Positions 50,416-59,823 are shown, counted from the stretch's first letter. The stretch: DNA of 64,000 bases from an uncultured Candidatus Binatia bacterium (GCA_958296235.1 OY282457.1:248001-312000); one strand, 5' to 3'. The notes: generated by a model from the letters alone, not told the origin. Numbers and translations: made by a program.

Positions 50416-50468
50416 AAGAGTAAACGTGTCCGACATCTGTATGTCTATTGGAGGACATGTTTACTCTT
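50416..50468. repeat. 53-bp inverted repeat, IS-end-like
   Basis: AAGAGTAAACGTGTCC pairs with GGACATGTTTACTCTT (one G-T pair), enclosing an inner GACAT/ATGTC stem. Looks like two abutted insertion-sequence ends (IS481-like TGTCC/GGACATG termini) or a small MITE, between divergent genes. May also affect their expression. Confidence 0.5.
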
Positions 50469-50510
50469 CGGTGTGTAGCATAGCTCCAAACACTCCGCAG
50501 CCGCTCCCGT

Positions 50511-51812
50511 ATGAACTGGATTTGGTTCAGCCTTATTGTCGGCTCTGTTGTGACCGCGGCCTTTAGCGGCAAGATGGCTGCGGTTACGGCTGCCTCAATA
50601 GACTCGGCCAAATCCGCGGTAACACTGGCCATCGGTCTGGTCGGTGTGATGGCTTTTTGGTTGGGCATGCTGCGTATTGTGCAAGTCGGCGGGTTTCTGC
50701 ACACCCTGGCACGCTGGCTGCGTCCCCTCATGGTGCGATTGTTTCCTGACGTGCCGGCCGACCACCCGGCTCTGAGCGCCATGATTATGAATATCGCCTC
50801 CAATATGCTGGGCCTGGGCAACGCGGCCACTCCCTTTGGGATCAAGGCCATGCAGGAGCTTGACAGCCTCAACCCCCACAAAGGCACTGCGACCAACGCT
50901 ATGGTCTTATTCCTGGCCATTAATACCTCGAATGTTGCCCTGGCCCCGCTTGGCGTGATTGCGCTGAGATCGTCGCTAGGGTCAGAAAATGCCGCGGGCA
51001 TTTGGCTACCCACTCTTCTGGCCACCTCGTTCTCGACCTGCGTTGGCATTCTCGCGGCGAAGCTCTTGCAGGGATTGCCGGTGTTCAGCGTGGGCGACCG
51101 AGCGGCTGAGCAGGAAGAAGACGCCCCCGAGCTTGACTTGCCGGATGAGGAAACGCTGGGCGCTGAACAGCCGACCTCCGGGCCGGGCTGTCTGCTGGCC
51201 ATAGCATCTGTTGGAGCGATTGGCGTCGCCTTTCTCCTGTTCCTGCAATCCGGCTTGAGCGACGGTCAGACGCTTGGTCCGCTGCTGCGTAACGCCGTAT
51301 CGACCTGGCTGCTGCCGGCGTTGATCGTGGTGATGCTCGGCTACGGCATTGCTAAAAGAGTGGCAGTATATGATGCCATGATCGAAGGAGCAAAAGAGGG
51401 CTTTCAGGTGGCCATCAGGATCATTCCGTTTCTTGTTGCCATTCTTGTTGCCGCTGGCATGTTTCGGGCCTCGGGTTTATTGGATGTGATGATCGCCGGC
51501 GTGCAGCCCATCCTGAGCCTGATCGGATTTCCCGCGGAGGCGCTGCCGATGGCCGTCCTGCGGCCCTTATCCGGCTCTGGCGCCTATGCCATTATGGCTG
51601 AAATCATGCAGGCCGAAGGGCCGGACGGCCTGGTTGGTTATCTGGTTTCCACACTTCAGGGCAGTACGGAAACGACTTTCTACGTCCTGGCTGTGTATTT
51701 TGGCGCGGTTGGCGTGGTCCGCATCCGCCACGCCTTAGTCGCCGGATTGACTGCAGATATGGCTGGGGTCATCGGAGCGGTCGTCGCCGTCCAATGGCTG
51801 TTATCCTGTTAA
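50511..51812 (+). CDS. SpmA-SpmB-like nucleoside-recognition membrane protein
   Basis: 433 residues with about ten membrane segments. First half resembles SpmA (IMNIASNMLGLGNAATPFGI, KAMQELDSLNPHKGTATNAM), second half SpmB (IRIIPFLVAILVAAGMFRAS, PLSGSGAYAIMAE, STETTFYVLAVYFGAVG). The two Firmicute spore-maturation proteins are here one polypeptide; such fusions occur in non-sporulating Gram-negatives and belong to the nucleoside-transporter gate superfamily. Transport substrate unknown. Ends at a strong terminator. Confidence 0.9.
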   Translation: MNWIWFSLIVGSVVTAAFSGKMAAVTAASIDSAKSAVTLAIGLVGVMAFWLGMLRIVQVGGFLHTLARWLRPLMVRLFPDVPADHPALSAMIMNIASNMLGLGNAATPFGIKAMQELDSLNPHKGTATNAMVLFLAINTSNVALAPLGVIALRSSLGSENAAGIWLPTLLATSFSTCVGILAAKLLQGLPVFSVGDRAAEQEEDAPELDLPDEETLGAEQPTSGPGCLLAIASVGAIGVAFLLFLQSGLSDGQTLGPLLRNAVSTWLLPALIVVMLGYGIAKRVAVYDAMIEGAKEGFQVAIRIIPFLVAILVAAGMFRASGLLDVMIAGVQPILSLIGFPAEALPMAVLRPLSGSGAYAIMAEIMQAEGPDGLVGYLVSTLQGSTETTFYVLAVYFGAVGVVRIRHALVAGLTADMAGVIGAVVAVQWLLSC

Positions 51813-51825
51813 CAGCCATTGGACG
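51788..51825. terminator. bidirectional terminator
   Basis: Perfect 16-bp stem CGTCCAATGGCTGTTA/TAACAGCCATTGGACG around a 6-nt loop TCCTGT, overlapping the 3' end of the SpmA-SpmB-like gene and facing the convergent ammonium transporter gene. No T-tract on the plus side. Confidence 0.8.
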
Positions 51826-51857
51826 GGGTGTGTATTACAGCTTCAGGCAGGCAGGGC

Positions 51858-53279
51858 TTACTCGGTAGATGAGGATGTTTGGGAGCCGGCGCGTAATTCC
51901 TCCACATCGTCCGGGTCGGGCATGACAACAAACTCCGGGTAGGCTTCGATGCCGAGTTCCATGGTATCCTGGCCGACCTCCTCGACGCTCCGCGAGACCC
52001 GGACCCCGACGGTCTTTCCCAACGCCAGCCAGACTGCCCACGAAGTCCCGAAGGCGAACACGCCCACCGCCAGCACCCCGAGGAGTTGTACGCCGATATT
52101 GCCGCCCGCCGCAATACAGACCGCCAGCGTTCCCCAGATACCGGCGAACAAATGGGCTGGAATCGCGCCGACCACATCGTCCAGCTTCATATTCTCCAGC
52201 AGCCTCATGCCGGCCAGACACAGCACCCCGCCAATCGCGCCGATGATGACTGCCCAATATGGCTGCACAATATCCGGTCCGGCGGTAATCGAAACAAGGC
52301 CGCCAATCGCGCCGTTCAGAATGGCAAGGAGGTCGACCCGTCCGAGTAAGGGCCGTGAGGCGCATAAGGCGGCCACAACCCCCGCGGCCGCGGCCAGGTT
52401 TGTGTTCGCAAGCACATTACTCATCGCCACTGCGTCAACCGCGCCAGCCAAAGCGAGCTGTGAGCCGCCGTTAAAGCCCAGCCACCCAAACCACAGAATG
52501 AGAACGCCTAGGGTAACGAATGGGACGTTCGAGGGTGGCGTGGGTTTGACACTGCCGTCGGGTCGGAACTTCCCCGTTCGCGGACCCACGACCATAGCGC
52601 CGGCCAGCGCGGCCCAGCCGCCGGTGGAATGGACGATGGTGGAACCGGCGAAGTCCTGAAACCCCATTTGATCCAGCCAGCCTCCACCCCAGGTCCAGGC
52701 TCCAATAACGGGATAGATAATTGCCGTCAAAACGGTTGTGAAGGCGAGAAACGACCACAGCCTGACCCGTTCGGCCAGGGTTCCGGAAACAATAGAGGCG
52801 GCGGTTGCGACAAAGACCATCTGAAAGAACCAGTCCGACATCGTGGCGTAGCCGTTCTCGATGACCGCGGTCTGGGACTCTGTCTGGCCGGACAACAGGG
52901 CCAACTCATCGGCCGAAGGACCGTAGAGCAAGGTTGCCGAGCCGACCCAGGAGCCGACATCGACGTACATCAGGTTATAGCCGATGAAGTAATAGGCCAG
53001 CCCGGCGACCGAGTACAGCCCGATATTCTTGAGACAGATCACAGAAGCGTTCTTGGTGCGCACCGAGCCGGACTCCAGCATGGTGAAGCCGGCGCTCATC
53101 CACATCACCAGCGCTCCCCAGATGAGAAACGAGAAGGTGTTCAGAACAAACTGTGACTCTTCATCCACGGCCGCCTGCGCAGCATCAGCCTGTAACAGGA
53201 GGCTGAAAGCCACTAGCAACGCTCCTGTTCTCACGACACTCCGACCGGAGCTCCCTCGTCCATCTCTGCCTCTGTTCAT
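51858..53279 (-). CDS. amt: ammonium transporter, Amt family
   Basis: 473 residues: a signal peptide (TGALLVAFSLLLQADAAQAA), then eleven membrane helices. Landmarks: FSFLIWGALVMWMSAGFTML, the DFAGSTIVHSTGGWAAL pore segment with its His, GVLILWFGWLGFNGGS and the YWAVIIGAIGGVL region. Long C-terminal tail with EVGQDTMELGIEAYPEF, a phosphorylation- or PII-contact-like region. Start taken at MNRGRDGRGSS. No glnK next door. Divergence and context suggest nitrogen scavenging. Confidence 0.95.
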   Translation of the reverse strand: MNRGRDGRGSSGRSVVRTGALLVAFSLLLQADAAQAAVDEESQFVLNTFSFLIWGALVMWMSAGFTMLESGSVRTKNASVICLKNIGLYSVAGLAYYFIGYNLMYVDVGSWVGSATLLYGPSADELALLSGQTESQTAVIENGYATMSDWFFQMVFVATAASIVSGTLAERVRLWSFLAFTTVLTAIIYPVIGAWTWGGGWLDQMGFQDFAGSTIVHSTGGWAALAGAMVVGPRTGKFRPDGSVKPTPPSNVPFVTLGVLILWFGWLGFNGGSQLALAGAVDAVAMSNVLANTNLAAAAGVVAALCASRPLLGRVDLLAILNGAIGGLVSITAGPDIVQPYWAVIIGAIGGVLCLAGMRLLENMKLDDVVGAIPAHLFAGIWGTLAVCIAAGGNIGVQLLGVLAVGVFAFGTSWAVWLALGKTVGVRVSRSVEEVGQDTMELGIEAYPEFVVMPDPDDVEELRAGSQTSSSTE

Positions 53280-53391
53280 GCTCGCCTCCAATCCTGTCTC
53301 GACTAACTGGCTGCCACAAGAACTACGCACAAGCAGGTGCATGCCGTCTCGGGCAAGGCCAGACCCAGGCCTTCATTCCGGGTAGGAGTCT

Positions 53392-53697
53392 TCAGACCGA
53401 TAATGCTTCGGACTTCTCTACCGTATATTTCTTGGCATCCAGGGCTCCCGCCAGCAGGCTCGGAGCTTCTTTGAGAAAATTTTGCAGATGCTCGGTCTGA
53501 AAGTGGGCGGCCAGCGCCTCTTCTGACTCCCATTCCTCGAAGAGAAAGAAGGTATGTTCAGCGGTTGCCGCAGTGTGGAATTGATAACTGATGCAGCCTG
53601 GCTCTTTGAGCGTCTCCTCCACCATCTTGGCGGCAAGAGCCTTGGCGTCATTCCAGCGTTCAGCCTTAACCGGGATTGTCCCCGCAATAACGATCAT
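53392..53697 (-). CDS. antibiotic biosynthesis monooxygenase-like (ABM) protein
   Basis: 101 residues. MIVIAGTIPVKAERWNDAKA, then EETLKEPGCISYQFHTAA and FFLFEEWESEEALAAHFQTE: the dimeric ferredoxin-like ABM fold (EPGCxxYxF and EExWxSxxAxxxHxxxxH). GAGGAGACGC precedes the ATG. Quinol or haem-type monooxygenase, or a stress protein; substrate unknown. Same strand as the Amt gene but separated by 113 bp. Confidence 0.92.
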   Translation of the reverse strand: MIVIAGTIPVKAERWNDAKALAAKMVEETLKEPGCISYQFHTAATAEHTFFLFEEWESEEALAAHFQTEHLQNFLKEAPSLLAGALDAKKYTVEKSEALSV

Positions 53698-53819
53698 GCG
53701 TCTCCTCCTTATGCGTTGAGATATCGGGCAGTTTTCAGGCATAGAACTACTGGTAACGTCTGTCAAACGAATAATGGTTGAGCAGGTGATCTGTAGAGAA
53801 TACAAGATAAATAGTAGAC

Positions 53820-53845
53820 TATAGTCAAAAACTAATATTCCGGGA
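53820..53845. promoter_or_regulatory. conserved AT-rich motif, copy 2
   Basis: TATAGTCAAAAACTAATATT followed by CCGGG, a near copy of 12372-12400. Here it is preceded by GACTATAGTC (a 10-bp palindrome) and followed by GGGACTAT, so three GACTAT-type half-sites cluster about 105-145 bp upstream of the enoyl-CoA hydratase gene. Confidence 0.4.
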
Positions 53846-53961
53846 TTTCGGGACTATCCATTTGGCTAAAATGGACATTTTCCAACAGGCCCTCTTCGTG
53901 AACTTCACGAGAAGAGCGGGGAAGGGTACAGTGGGAAGCATATCAGAAGAAGGAGGGCACG

Positions 53962-54831
53962 ATGTCGGATTTTGAATCTGTTTTGTATGAGACCCCTGCG
54001 GAGCACATAGCGCGCATTGTATTGAACCGGCCGGAGACACGAAACGCGCAGGACACCAGGCTGCTGTATGAATTGAACGCGGCCTTTGACCGCGCGGCCC
54101 AAGATGATGCAGTCAAGGTTATTATTCTAGCTGCAAACGGACCGCATTTCTCGTCCGGTCATGATCTACGGGAGCCCAACGTGTATGAGAAAATGTCTGA
54201 ATTCGATACCGTGGGCACGTGGTGCGGGTTTACCTGCGCGGGCGCCGAAAGACAGATGGCGCGCGAGAAAGAAATCTACGTCGGCTTTTGTGAACGCTGG
54301 CGTAATATTCCCAAGCCTACGCTGGCCGCGGTGCAGGGCAAGGTCATTGCCGGAGGGCTCATGCTGATCTGGCCCTGCGATATCATTATCGCCAGCGATG
54401 ATGCGCAATTCTGCGACCCGGTGGTGAACTTTGGTATCGGCGGCGTCGAGTTCTTCGCTCACCCCTGGGAAGTCGGCGCGCGTAAGGCCAAAGAGATGCT
54501 CTTCACCTCGGACTGGCTATCGGTCGAAGAGGCGCAGCAGCTCGGTATGGTGAATCAAATCGTCCCGCGGGAGAAACTCGACAAAACCGTACTGGCTATG
54601 GCCCAAAAAATTGCAAAAAAATCCCTGTTTGCCCTGAAGCTGACCAAAGAGGCGGTCAACGTCGCGGAAGATGCGCAGGGCCGGGTCCAATCCATGCAAA
54701 CATCTTTTGCCTTGCATCAGCTTGCCCATACTCACTGGCTGGAGCAGTACGGCGTTCTCTTGGACCCGACCGGCTTACCGCCTGAGACAGCCAAGGCGAT
54801 AGGCGCAAAACTCAAGCAGAAAGAGACCTGA
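53962..54831 (+). CDS. enoyl-CoA hydratase/isomerase
   Basis: 289-residue crotonase-fold protein: ANGPHFSSGHDLRE and AVQGKVIAGGLMLIWPCDII (oxyanion hole), then FGIGGVEFFAHPWEVGARKA. A long insert around residues 65-95 and the acidic residue pattern differ from classical hydratases, so the reaction may be hydrolysis or isomerisation. AAGGAGGGCACG precedes the ATG. Convergent with an LLM gene, the stops being 1 bp apart. A 25-bp hairpin lies upstream at 53893-53917. Confidence 0.92.
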   Translation: MSDFESVLYETPAEHIARIVLNRPETRNAQDTRLLYELNAAFDRAAQDDAVKVIILAANGPHFSSGHDLREPNVYEKMSEFDTVGTWCGFTCAGAERQMAREKEIYVGFCERWRNIPKPTLAAVQGKVIAGGLMLIWPCDIIIASDDAQFCDPVVNFGIGGVEFFAHPWEVGARKAKEMLFTSDWLSVEEAQQLGMVNQIVPREKLDKTVLAMAQKIAKKSLFALKLTKEAVNVAEDAQGRVQSMQTSFALHQLAHTHWLEQYGVLLDPTGLPPETAKAIGAKLKQKET

Positions 54832-54832
54832 T

Positions 54833-55858
54833 TCAGAGGGCTGTTTTCCAGCCTCCCTGGGGCCGAATATTTTTGGCTTCGGGGATGACGCTGGCGCTGA
54901 ACTGCTGCATCTGGTCTTCAAGCTCGGACAATTGTCCGGACGGACAGTCAAAGAAACACACCATCAGCCCATAGCCTTGTGTGGCAAAGCTGTGGAGGTC
55001 TTCGAGTATTTGTTCCGCTGTGCCCGTACAGATGCGGCGCGGCCGCTCTTGACTAAGAGGATCAGCAGACGAGGTAATGCGGGCGGAACTCACGCCCATC
55101 ATGATAAATTCATCGTGCGGACGCCCGATTGCATCCAGCTCTGTTCGGATTATTGCCTGTTCTCTGGCGTAACGGTCCGGTCGCGCAAACGGGTCAAGAA
55201 AAATCGGATAAAAACCGTCGCATAAGCGCGCGGCCCGCCGGGCGCCGCCAGGGGTGACACCGCCATAGATAATCGGCGGGGGCTGTTGCACAGGCTTAGG
55301 GTCCATAGAGAGAGATGCAAACTCATAGAACTGGCCGTAGTAGTTGACGACGTCATCCGTCCACGAGCGTTTGTAGACCTCTATACACTCGTCGGTCCGC
55401 GGGCCGCGCTCGGCATAGGGAATACCAATTGCGGCAAATTCCTCCTGCATCCAGCCGGCTCCAACTCCGAATAGCAGCCGACCCTTTGAGAGCTGATCTA
55501 TGGTCGCAAATTGGCGGGCGTCGCTGAGAGGGTTACGATAGGGGGAAATGAGGACACTCGTGCCGAGTTTGAGGCTGGTCGTGGTGTGGGCAACGGCGCC
55601 CATCACCACAGCGGCGTCGAACATGGTATGGCGTGGCTCGTAGGCGCGGCTGCCTGAGGCGTTGGCGACATGCTCGCTTTCCGAGGCCATAGGCATACAC
55701 ACATGGTCTGGAAACCACATGGAGTGAAAGCCCAGGCGCTCAGCGAGTTGGGCGGTTTCTACTGGCTGGAGTTGGTCCGCGGGAAGAGAACGGGCCAGTA
55801 CATTCTGGTCATCCCGATAGGCCAGACCGTGCGTAGTCGCATATATACCAATTTCCAT
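54833..55858 (-). CDS. LLM-class F420-dependent oxidoreductase
   Basis: 341 residues starting MEIGIYATTHGLAYRDDQNV. Landmarks: LGFHSMWFPDHVCMP, LKLGTSVLISPYRNPLSDAR, LSKGRLLFGVGAGWMQEEF and QQPPPIIYGGVTPGGARRAA, matching the short F420-type subfamily and the protein at 37339. Substrate unknown. Transcribed toward the enoyl-CoA hydratase; upstream neighbour on the same strand is the selenoprotein gene. Confidence 0.92.
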   Translation of the reverse strand: MEIGIYATTHGLAYRDDQNVLARSLPADQLQPVETAQLAERLGFHSMWFPDHVCMPMASESEHVANASGSRAYEPRHTMFDAAVVMGAVAHTTTSLKLGTSVLISPYRNPLSDARQFATIDQLSKGRLLFGVGAGWMQEEFAAIGIPYAERGPRTDECIEVYKRSWTDDVVNYYGQFYEFASLSMDPKPVQQPPPIIYGGVTPGGARRAARLCDGFYPIFLDPFARPDRYAREQAIIRTELDAIGRPHDEFIMMGVSSARITSSADPLSQERPRRICTGTAEQILEDLHSFATQGYGLMVCFFDCPSGQLSELEDQMQQFSASVIPEAKNIRPQGGWKTAL

Positions 55859-55934
55859 ACGTCTCCCTGTGCCGCAGCTTGAATCTCATCCCGTCCCGGT
55901 TGGGCGGGCGAGGACGCGCCGGCAGCCTTTACCC

Positions 55935-55968
55935 TACGAAGCGGCCCGATTAAGCGGCCCGCTTCGTA
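55935..55968 (-). terminator. hairpin spanning the selenoprotein stop codon
   Basis: TACGAAGCGG and CCGCTTCGTA, a 10-bp perfect stem (14 bases between arms, which can add three more pairs), covering the stop codon of the SelW-like gene. No T-run follows. Terminator or mRNA 3'-end hairpin. Confidence 0.5.
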
Positions 55969-56186
55969 AGTGCGGCTTGGACTTCCCTATTGTCGGGAAA
56001 GACGCCGGTTTCGAGCTTGGAGTAAATTTTTGTCCCATTGACAATGACCTCGAACCGACCGTCGTCATACGGGACCAGGGTCAGGCCCTGAACCTGTTGT
56101 TTATTGTGGGTCAATACATATTCCGCCAAACTGACGGCTTCCGGCTCGTAGCTTCACGCTGCGCAATACTCAATCCGAATATCCAT
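55950..56186 (-). CDS. SelW/Rdx-family selenoprotein (CxxU), UGA read as Sec
   Basis: 78 residues including one selenocysteine. Reads MDIRIEYCAA-U-SYEPEAV, then SLAEYVLTHNKQQVQGLTLV, DDGRFEVIVNGTKIYSKLET and GVFPDNREVQAALTKR. The CxxU (C8, U11) after a first beta strand, followed by a helix and GRFEVxVNGxxIYSKxxTGxFP, is the Rdx family (SelW, SelT and SelH fold), a thioredoxin-like redox protein. The TGA is at 56154-56156; ordinary ORF calling stops there and misses the gene. GAGGAGGT precedes the ATG. The paralogous Cys forms are well known. A bSECIS-like hairpin lies just after the UGA. SelD is in the window. Confidence 0.93.
56123..56144 (-). promoter_or_regulatory. candidate bacterial SECIS hairpin
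   Basis: In the mRNA, 18 nt after the UGA, GCC and GGC close an 8-nt loop GUCAGUUU, with an outer CC/GG pair beyond a bulge. A loop beginning GU at this distance fits the bacterial SECIS rule for recruiting SelB. The hairpin is short, so structure prediction is needed. Confidence 0.6.
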
Positions 56187-56334
56187 AACGACCTCCTCAG
56201 TGTGACCCCTACCATACCGGGAAATCGCACTCAACGAAATGCGCGACGCGAGGCGGACTGACTTTGCTTTCTTGACCCGCGTGGTTTATGCTCCGGCCAA
56301 AGAATCGTAAATTCCTTTTGTTGAGGAGGGGTCT

Positions 56335-57642
56335 ATGAATTGGCGTGATCAATGTGGTGACAAGCTCGTCTCTGCTCAAGAGGCGGTCCGGTGTGTGCAG
56401 AACGGCGACTCGGTGCAGTTCAACTGGCTGCATGCAACCCCACTCTCGCTGTGCGACGCGCTGCTCGCGCGTAAAGAAGAACTGCGCGAGGTGAAAATCG
56501 GAACTATAGGGCCACTCTTTGACTGGGACCAACCGGGCGCGGATCAGGCCTTTACCATTCAGACGCCCTACCTGGGCGTGACCACCCGCCCGCTCATGGG
56601 AAAAAAGAATATGGACTTCATTCCGGTGATGTATTACCGCCGGGGTGAGCTGCCGCCGGGCATCGTCTGCGACGTATATATGACCCCGGTTTCCGCACCT
56701 GATAAGCACGGCTATTGCAGTTTCGGGCATGGCCTGTTCATGTCCAAAACCATGGCGACCGCGGCGCGGACGGTCGTGGTCGAGGTCCAGGACGACCTTA
56801 TCCGAACCGGCGGGGAGAACTATATCCATGTGTCCGAGATCGATTATTTTGTGGAACCCACGCGGCCCGCGGCCAAACTCCCGACAACGCAACGCAACGA
56901 AGAAGAAGTCGCGCTGACGGAGGTCATCTGCACCCTGGTGGCCAACGAACTCATTCACGACGGCGACACCATCCAAATCGGTTTGGGCAGCGTTTCCTCT
57001 CCGCTCGGCCTGTATCTGGGCAACAAGAACGACCTGGGCATTCACACTGAGGTGATTCCGGCTGGCATTGCCCGCCTGGTGCAGGAGGGCGTCATTACCG
57101 GGAAGTACAAGACCGTGAACCCCGGCAAGGTCGTTGCCAGCGCCGGGATCGGGGTGTTCCCGGACGAACTCGCTATTATTGATGGCAACCCGAAATTCGA
57201 GTTTTATGACTTTACCTACACGGATGATTTACGCCTGCTGGTCAATCAGGAGCACTATGTTGCCGTCAATAACGCCCTGGCCGTGGACCTGGGCGGGCAG
57301 GCCTGCTCCGAGTCGTTCGGTCCGTTCATGTATACCGGAACGGGCGGCCAGACCATTTTTACCATTACCGCGGCCTACTGTAATCCGGGTCGGTCGGTAA
57401 TCGTCTCGCCGTCGAGCGCGGTGGTGGGCGGTCGCCGGGTCTCTCGGATTGTGCCCATGCTTGAGCCTGGTAGCGTGGTGACTGCGCAGCGGACCTTTGT
57501 TGACTATGTAGTGACCGAATTCGGGATTGCCGAACTCAAGGGCAAGTCCCTCAAACAGCGCGCCGCGGCCCTCCTGGAGGTTGCCCATCCCGATTTTCAG
57601 CCGGACCTCAGACGGGAAGCCAAGCGCATTTATCATATCTGA
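56335..57642 (+). CDS. acetyl-CoA hydrolase/transferase family CoA-transferase
   Basis: 435 residues. CoA-transferase fold with VSAPDKHGYCSFG and the catalytic-Glu strand DLGIHTEVIPAGIARLVQEG, then FTITAAYCNPGRSVIVSPSS and VVTEFGIAELKGKSLKQRAA, all close to the 4-hydroxybutyrate/butyrate CoA-transferase group. GAGGAGGGG precedes the ATG. Moves CoA from acetyl-CoA or another acyl-CoA to a carboxylate. Neighbouring acyl-CoA genes fit a fatty or short-chain acid role; direction and substrate are open. Confidence 0.93.
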   Translation: MNWRDQCGDKLVSAQEAVRCVQNGDSVQFNWLHATPLSLCDALLARKEELREVKIGTIGPLFDWDQPGADQAFTIQTPYLGVTTRPLMGKKNMDFIPVMYYRRGELPPGIVCDVYMTPVSAPDKHGYCSFGHGLFMSKTMATAARTVVVEVQDDLIRTGGENYIHVSEIDYFVEPTRPAAKLPTTQRNEEEVALTEVICTLVANELIHDGDTIQIGLGSVSSPLGLYLGNKNDLGIHTEVIPAGIARLVQEGVITGKYKTVNPGKVVASAGIGVFPDELAIIDGNPKFEFYDFTYTDDLRLLVNQEHYVAVNNALAVDLGGQACSESFGPFMYTGTGGQTIFTITAAYCNPGRSVIVSPSSAVVGGRRVSRIVPMLEPGSVVTAQRTFVDYVVTEFGIAELKGKSLKQRAAALLEVAHPDFQPDLRREAKRIYHI

Positions 57643-57724
57643 GACCCCTCACCCCGGAAATGTAGGGGCAACCCCCTGTGGTTGCCCGGCAGGGTAGGGG
57701 CTGCATTGTACGGGCTGTACCATC

Positions 57725-59782
57725 ATGAACATCAGCGTCAATCGTTTATCGACAGAGACGAGCCCCTATCTGCTCCAACACGCCCACAACCCGGTGGACT
57801 GGTACCCGTGGGGCGAAGAAGCTTTTGCCAAAGCCAAATCGGAAGACAAACCGATTCTGCTGAGCGTCGGCTATTCGGCCTGCCACTGGTGTCATGTCAT
57901 GGCTCACGAATCCTTTGAGAACGAACATATTGCGGCGCTGATGAATAAACTGTTCGTCAATATCAAGGTTGACCGGGAAGAACGGCCGGATGTTGATGAA
58001 ATCTATATGAATGCGGTCCAGATGTTGACCGGTCGCGGCGGCTGGCCGATGACGGTGTTTCTCACCCCGGATGGCAAGCCGTTCTATGGCGGAACCTATT
58101 TCCCACCCGAGGATCGTCATAATATCCCCGCGTTTCCGCGCGTCCTGGCGGGTATCGCCCAAGCCTATCGGGAGAAACCTGGGGACGTCTCCCAATCGAC
58201 CGCCGAGATTCTGTCCCGGCTTGAGCAACTGGCCCGGCGTGAACAAACGACGCGCCCACTTGAAGTCTCGGTGTTAGAGAAAACGGTCGCAGGGCTGGCC
58301 CAGCATTACGACGAGACCCACGGCGGGCTGGGGCAGGCTCCCAAATTCCCGAACACCTCCGTTTTTTCGCTGTTTTTGCGTCACGCCCACGCAAGCGGCA
58401 CCCAGCGCTATCTGGACATGACCACGCATACGCTACGCAAAATGGCCCAAGGCGGCATGTACGACCATCTCGGGGGAGGCTTCCATCGCTATTCGGTCGA
58501 CGAGCGCTGGCTGGTGCCCCATTTTGAGAAGATGTTGTACGACAATGCCCTCCTGGCCCGGCTCTATCTTGAAGGCTACCAGGCCAGCGGAGACGGCTTC
58601 TTTCGGCAGGTTGTGGAGGACATCCTGGCCTATGTCGAGCGGGAGATGCTCAGCCCGGAGGGTGGATTTTATTCAACCCAGGATGCCGACTCGGAAGGCA
58701 AAGAGGGTAAGTTTTTTGTCTGGGACCGGGACGAAGTGATGCGGATATTGGGCGACGAGGCAGGGGAGGTCTTCTGTCGCTATTACGATGTTACGGATGC
58801 CGGAAATTTCGAGCGGCAGAACATCCTCCATCCTACGCTGGAACTGGAACAACTGGCCCGGCTGTTTCGGCGTGAGGTGGACGATATACAGCAGTTGATC
58901 GGCCAGGCCAAAGACCGCCTCTTTGCCGTCCGTGAACAGCGGGTGAAACCCGGTCGCGATGAGAAAATTCTGACCAGTTGGAACGGGCTCATGATTTCGG
59001 CATTTGCCGAGGCGTATAAGGTGCTGGGCAATCCCGACTATCTCGAAGTCGCCCGACGCGGCATCCGTTTTATTCAGACTTCCCTGCGTCACGAAGGCCG
59101 CCTGCTACGCAGCTATAAGGACGGGCAAGCCAAATTCAACGCCTATCTTGACGACTACGCCTGCTTCGGAGCGGCCTTGCTCGACGTGTATGAGGCAACC
59201 TTTGAGCCAGCCTATCTGGACGAGGCCGTGGCTGTGGCCGACGTGCTGCTAGAGCGCTTTTGGGACGCGCAGGAGGGCGGGTTCTTTTTTACCAGCTCCG
59301 ACCACGAAGCGCTGATCAGCCGCTCAAAGTCCGCTTTTGATGGGTCTGTGCCGTCGGGGAACTCTGTGGCCGCTTCTGTCTTGCTGCGCCTGTATTATGC
59401 CACCTGGCAGCAGGACTATCTGACCAAAGCGGAAACGATCTTCCGCCTGTTCTACGATTCCCTGGAGCAAAACCCCTTTGGTTTCAGCAATATGCTGTGC
59501 GGCCTGGATTTTCACCTGCGCCGGCCCAAGGAAATCGCGCTCCTGGGAAACCCGGCCGCCTCTGAAACCACAGCGCTGCTGAAAAACATCCATGCGCGCT
59601 TTATTCCCAATAAGACGCTGTTGTGTTTCGACCCGGCGCAGCCGCCGCGCGGTGTCCCCGGATTCCTCGCCGGCAAGACGCGGCTTGATGACAAGCTGAC
59701 TGCCTATGTCTGTCATCATTTTGCCTGTTCTTTACCGGCCACAAGTTGGGAAGAGTTACAACCACTGCTTATGCCGGCTTGA
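57725..59782 (+). CDS. DUF255 thioredoxin-like protein (YyaL/SPATA20 type)
   Basis: 685 residues. N-terminal thioredoxin-like domain ([20 protein letters not shown], then [14 protein letters not shown]) with the DUF255 CHWC motif at about residue 57; the rest is a six-hairpin glycosidase-like repeat domain: [20 protein letters not shown] and [20 protein letters not shown] are conserved landmarks. Cytosolic. Function of the family is unresolved (redox or unfolded-protein role). Starts at the ATG after the 57660-57700 GTAGGGGCAA repeat remnant. Followed 41 bp later by DUF1499. Confidence 0.93.
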   Translation: MNISVNRLSTETSPYLLQHAHNPVDWYPWGEEAFAKAKSEDKPILLSVGYSACHWCHVMAHESFENEHIAALMNKLFVNIKVDREERPDVDEIYMNAVQMLTGRGGWPMTVFLTPDGKPFYGGTYFPPEDRHNIPAFPRVLAGIAQAYREKPGDVSQSTAEILSRLEQLARREQTTRPLEVSVLEKTVAGLAQHYDETHGGLGQAPKFPNTSVFSLFLRHAHASGTQRYLDMTTHTLRKMAQGGMYDHLGGGFHRYSVDERWLVPHFEKMLYDNALLARLYLEGYQASGDGFFRQVVEDILAYVEREMLSPEGGFYSTQDADSEGKEGKFFVWDRDEVMRILGDEAGEVFCRYYDVTDAGNFERQNILHPTLELEQLARLFRREVDDIQQLIGQAKDRLFAVREQRVKPGRDEKILTSWNGLMISAFAEAYKVLGNPDYLEVARRGIRFIQTSLRHEGRLLRSYKDGQAKFNAYLDDYACFGAALLDVYEATFEPAYLDEAVAVADVLLERFWDAQEGGFFFTSSDHEALISRSKSAFDGSVPSGNSVAASVLLRLYYATWQQDYLTKAETIFRLFYDSLEQNPFGFSNMLCGLDFHLRRPKEIALLGNPAASETTALLKNIHARFIPNKTLLCFDPAQPPRGVPGFLAGKTRLDDKLTAYVCHHFACSLPATSWEELQPLLMPA

Positions 59783-59823
59783 CTGTGATTGGTATGATGA
59801 GACAGACCTGATGGGAGGGGGCT

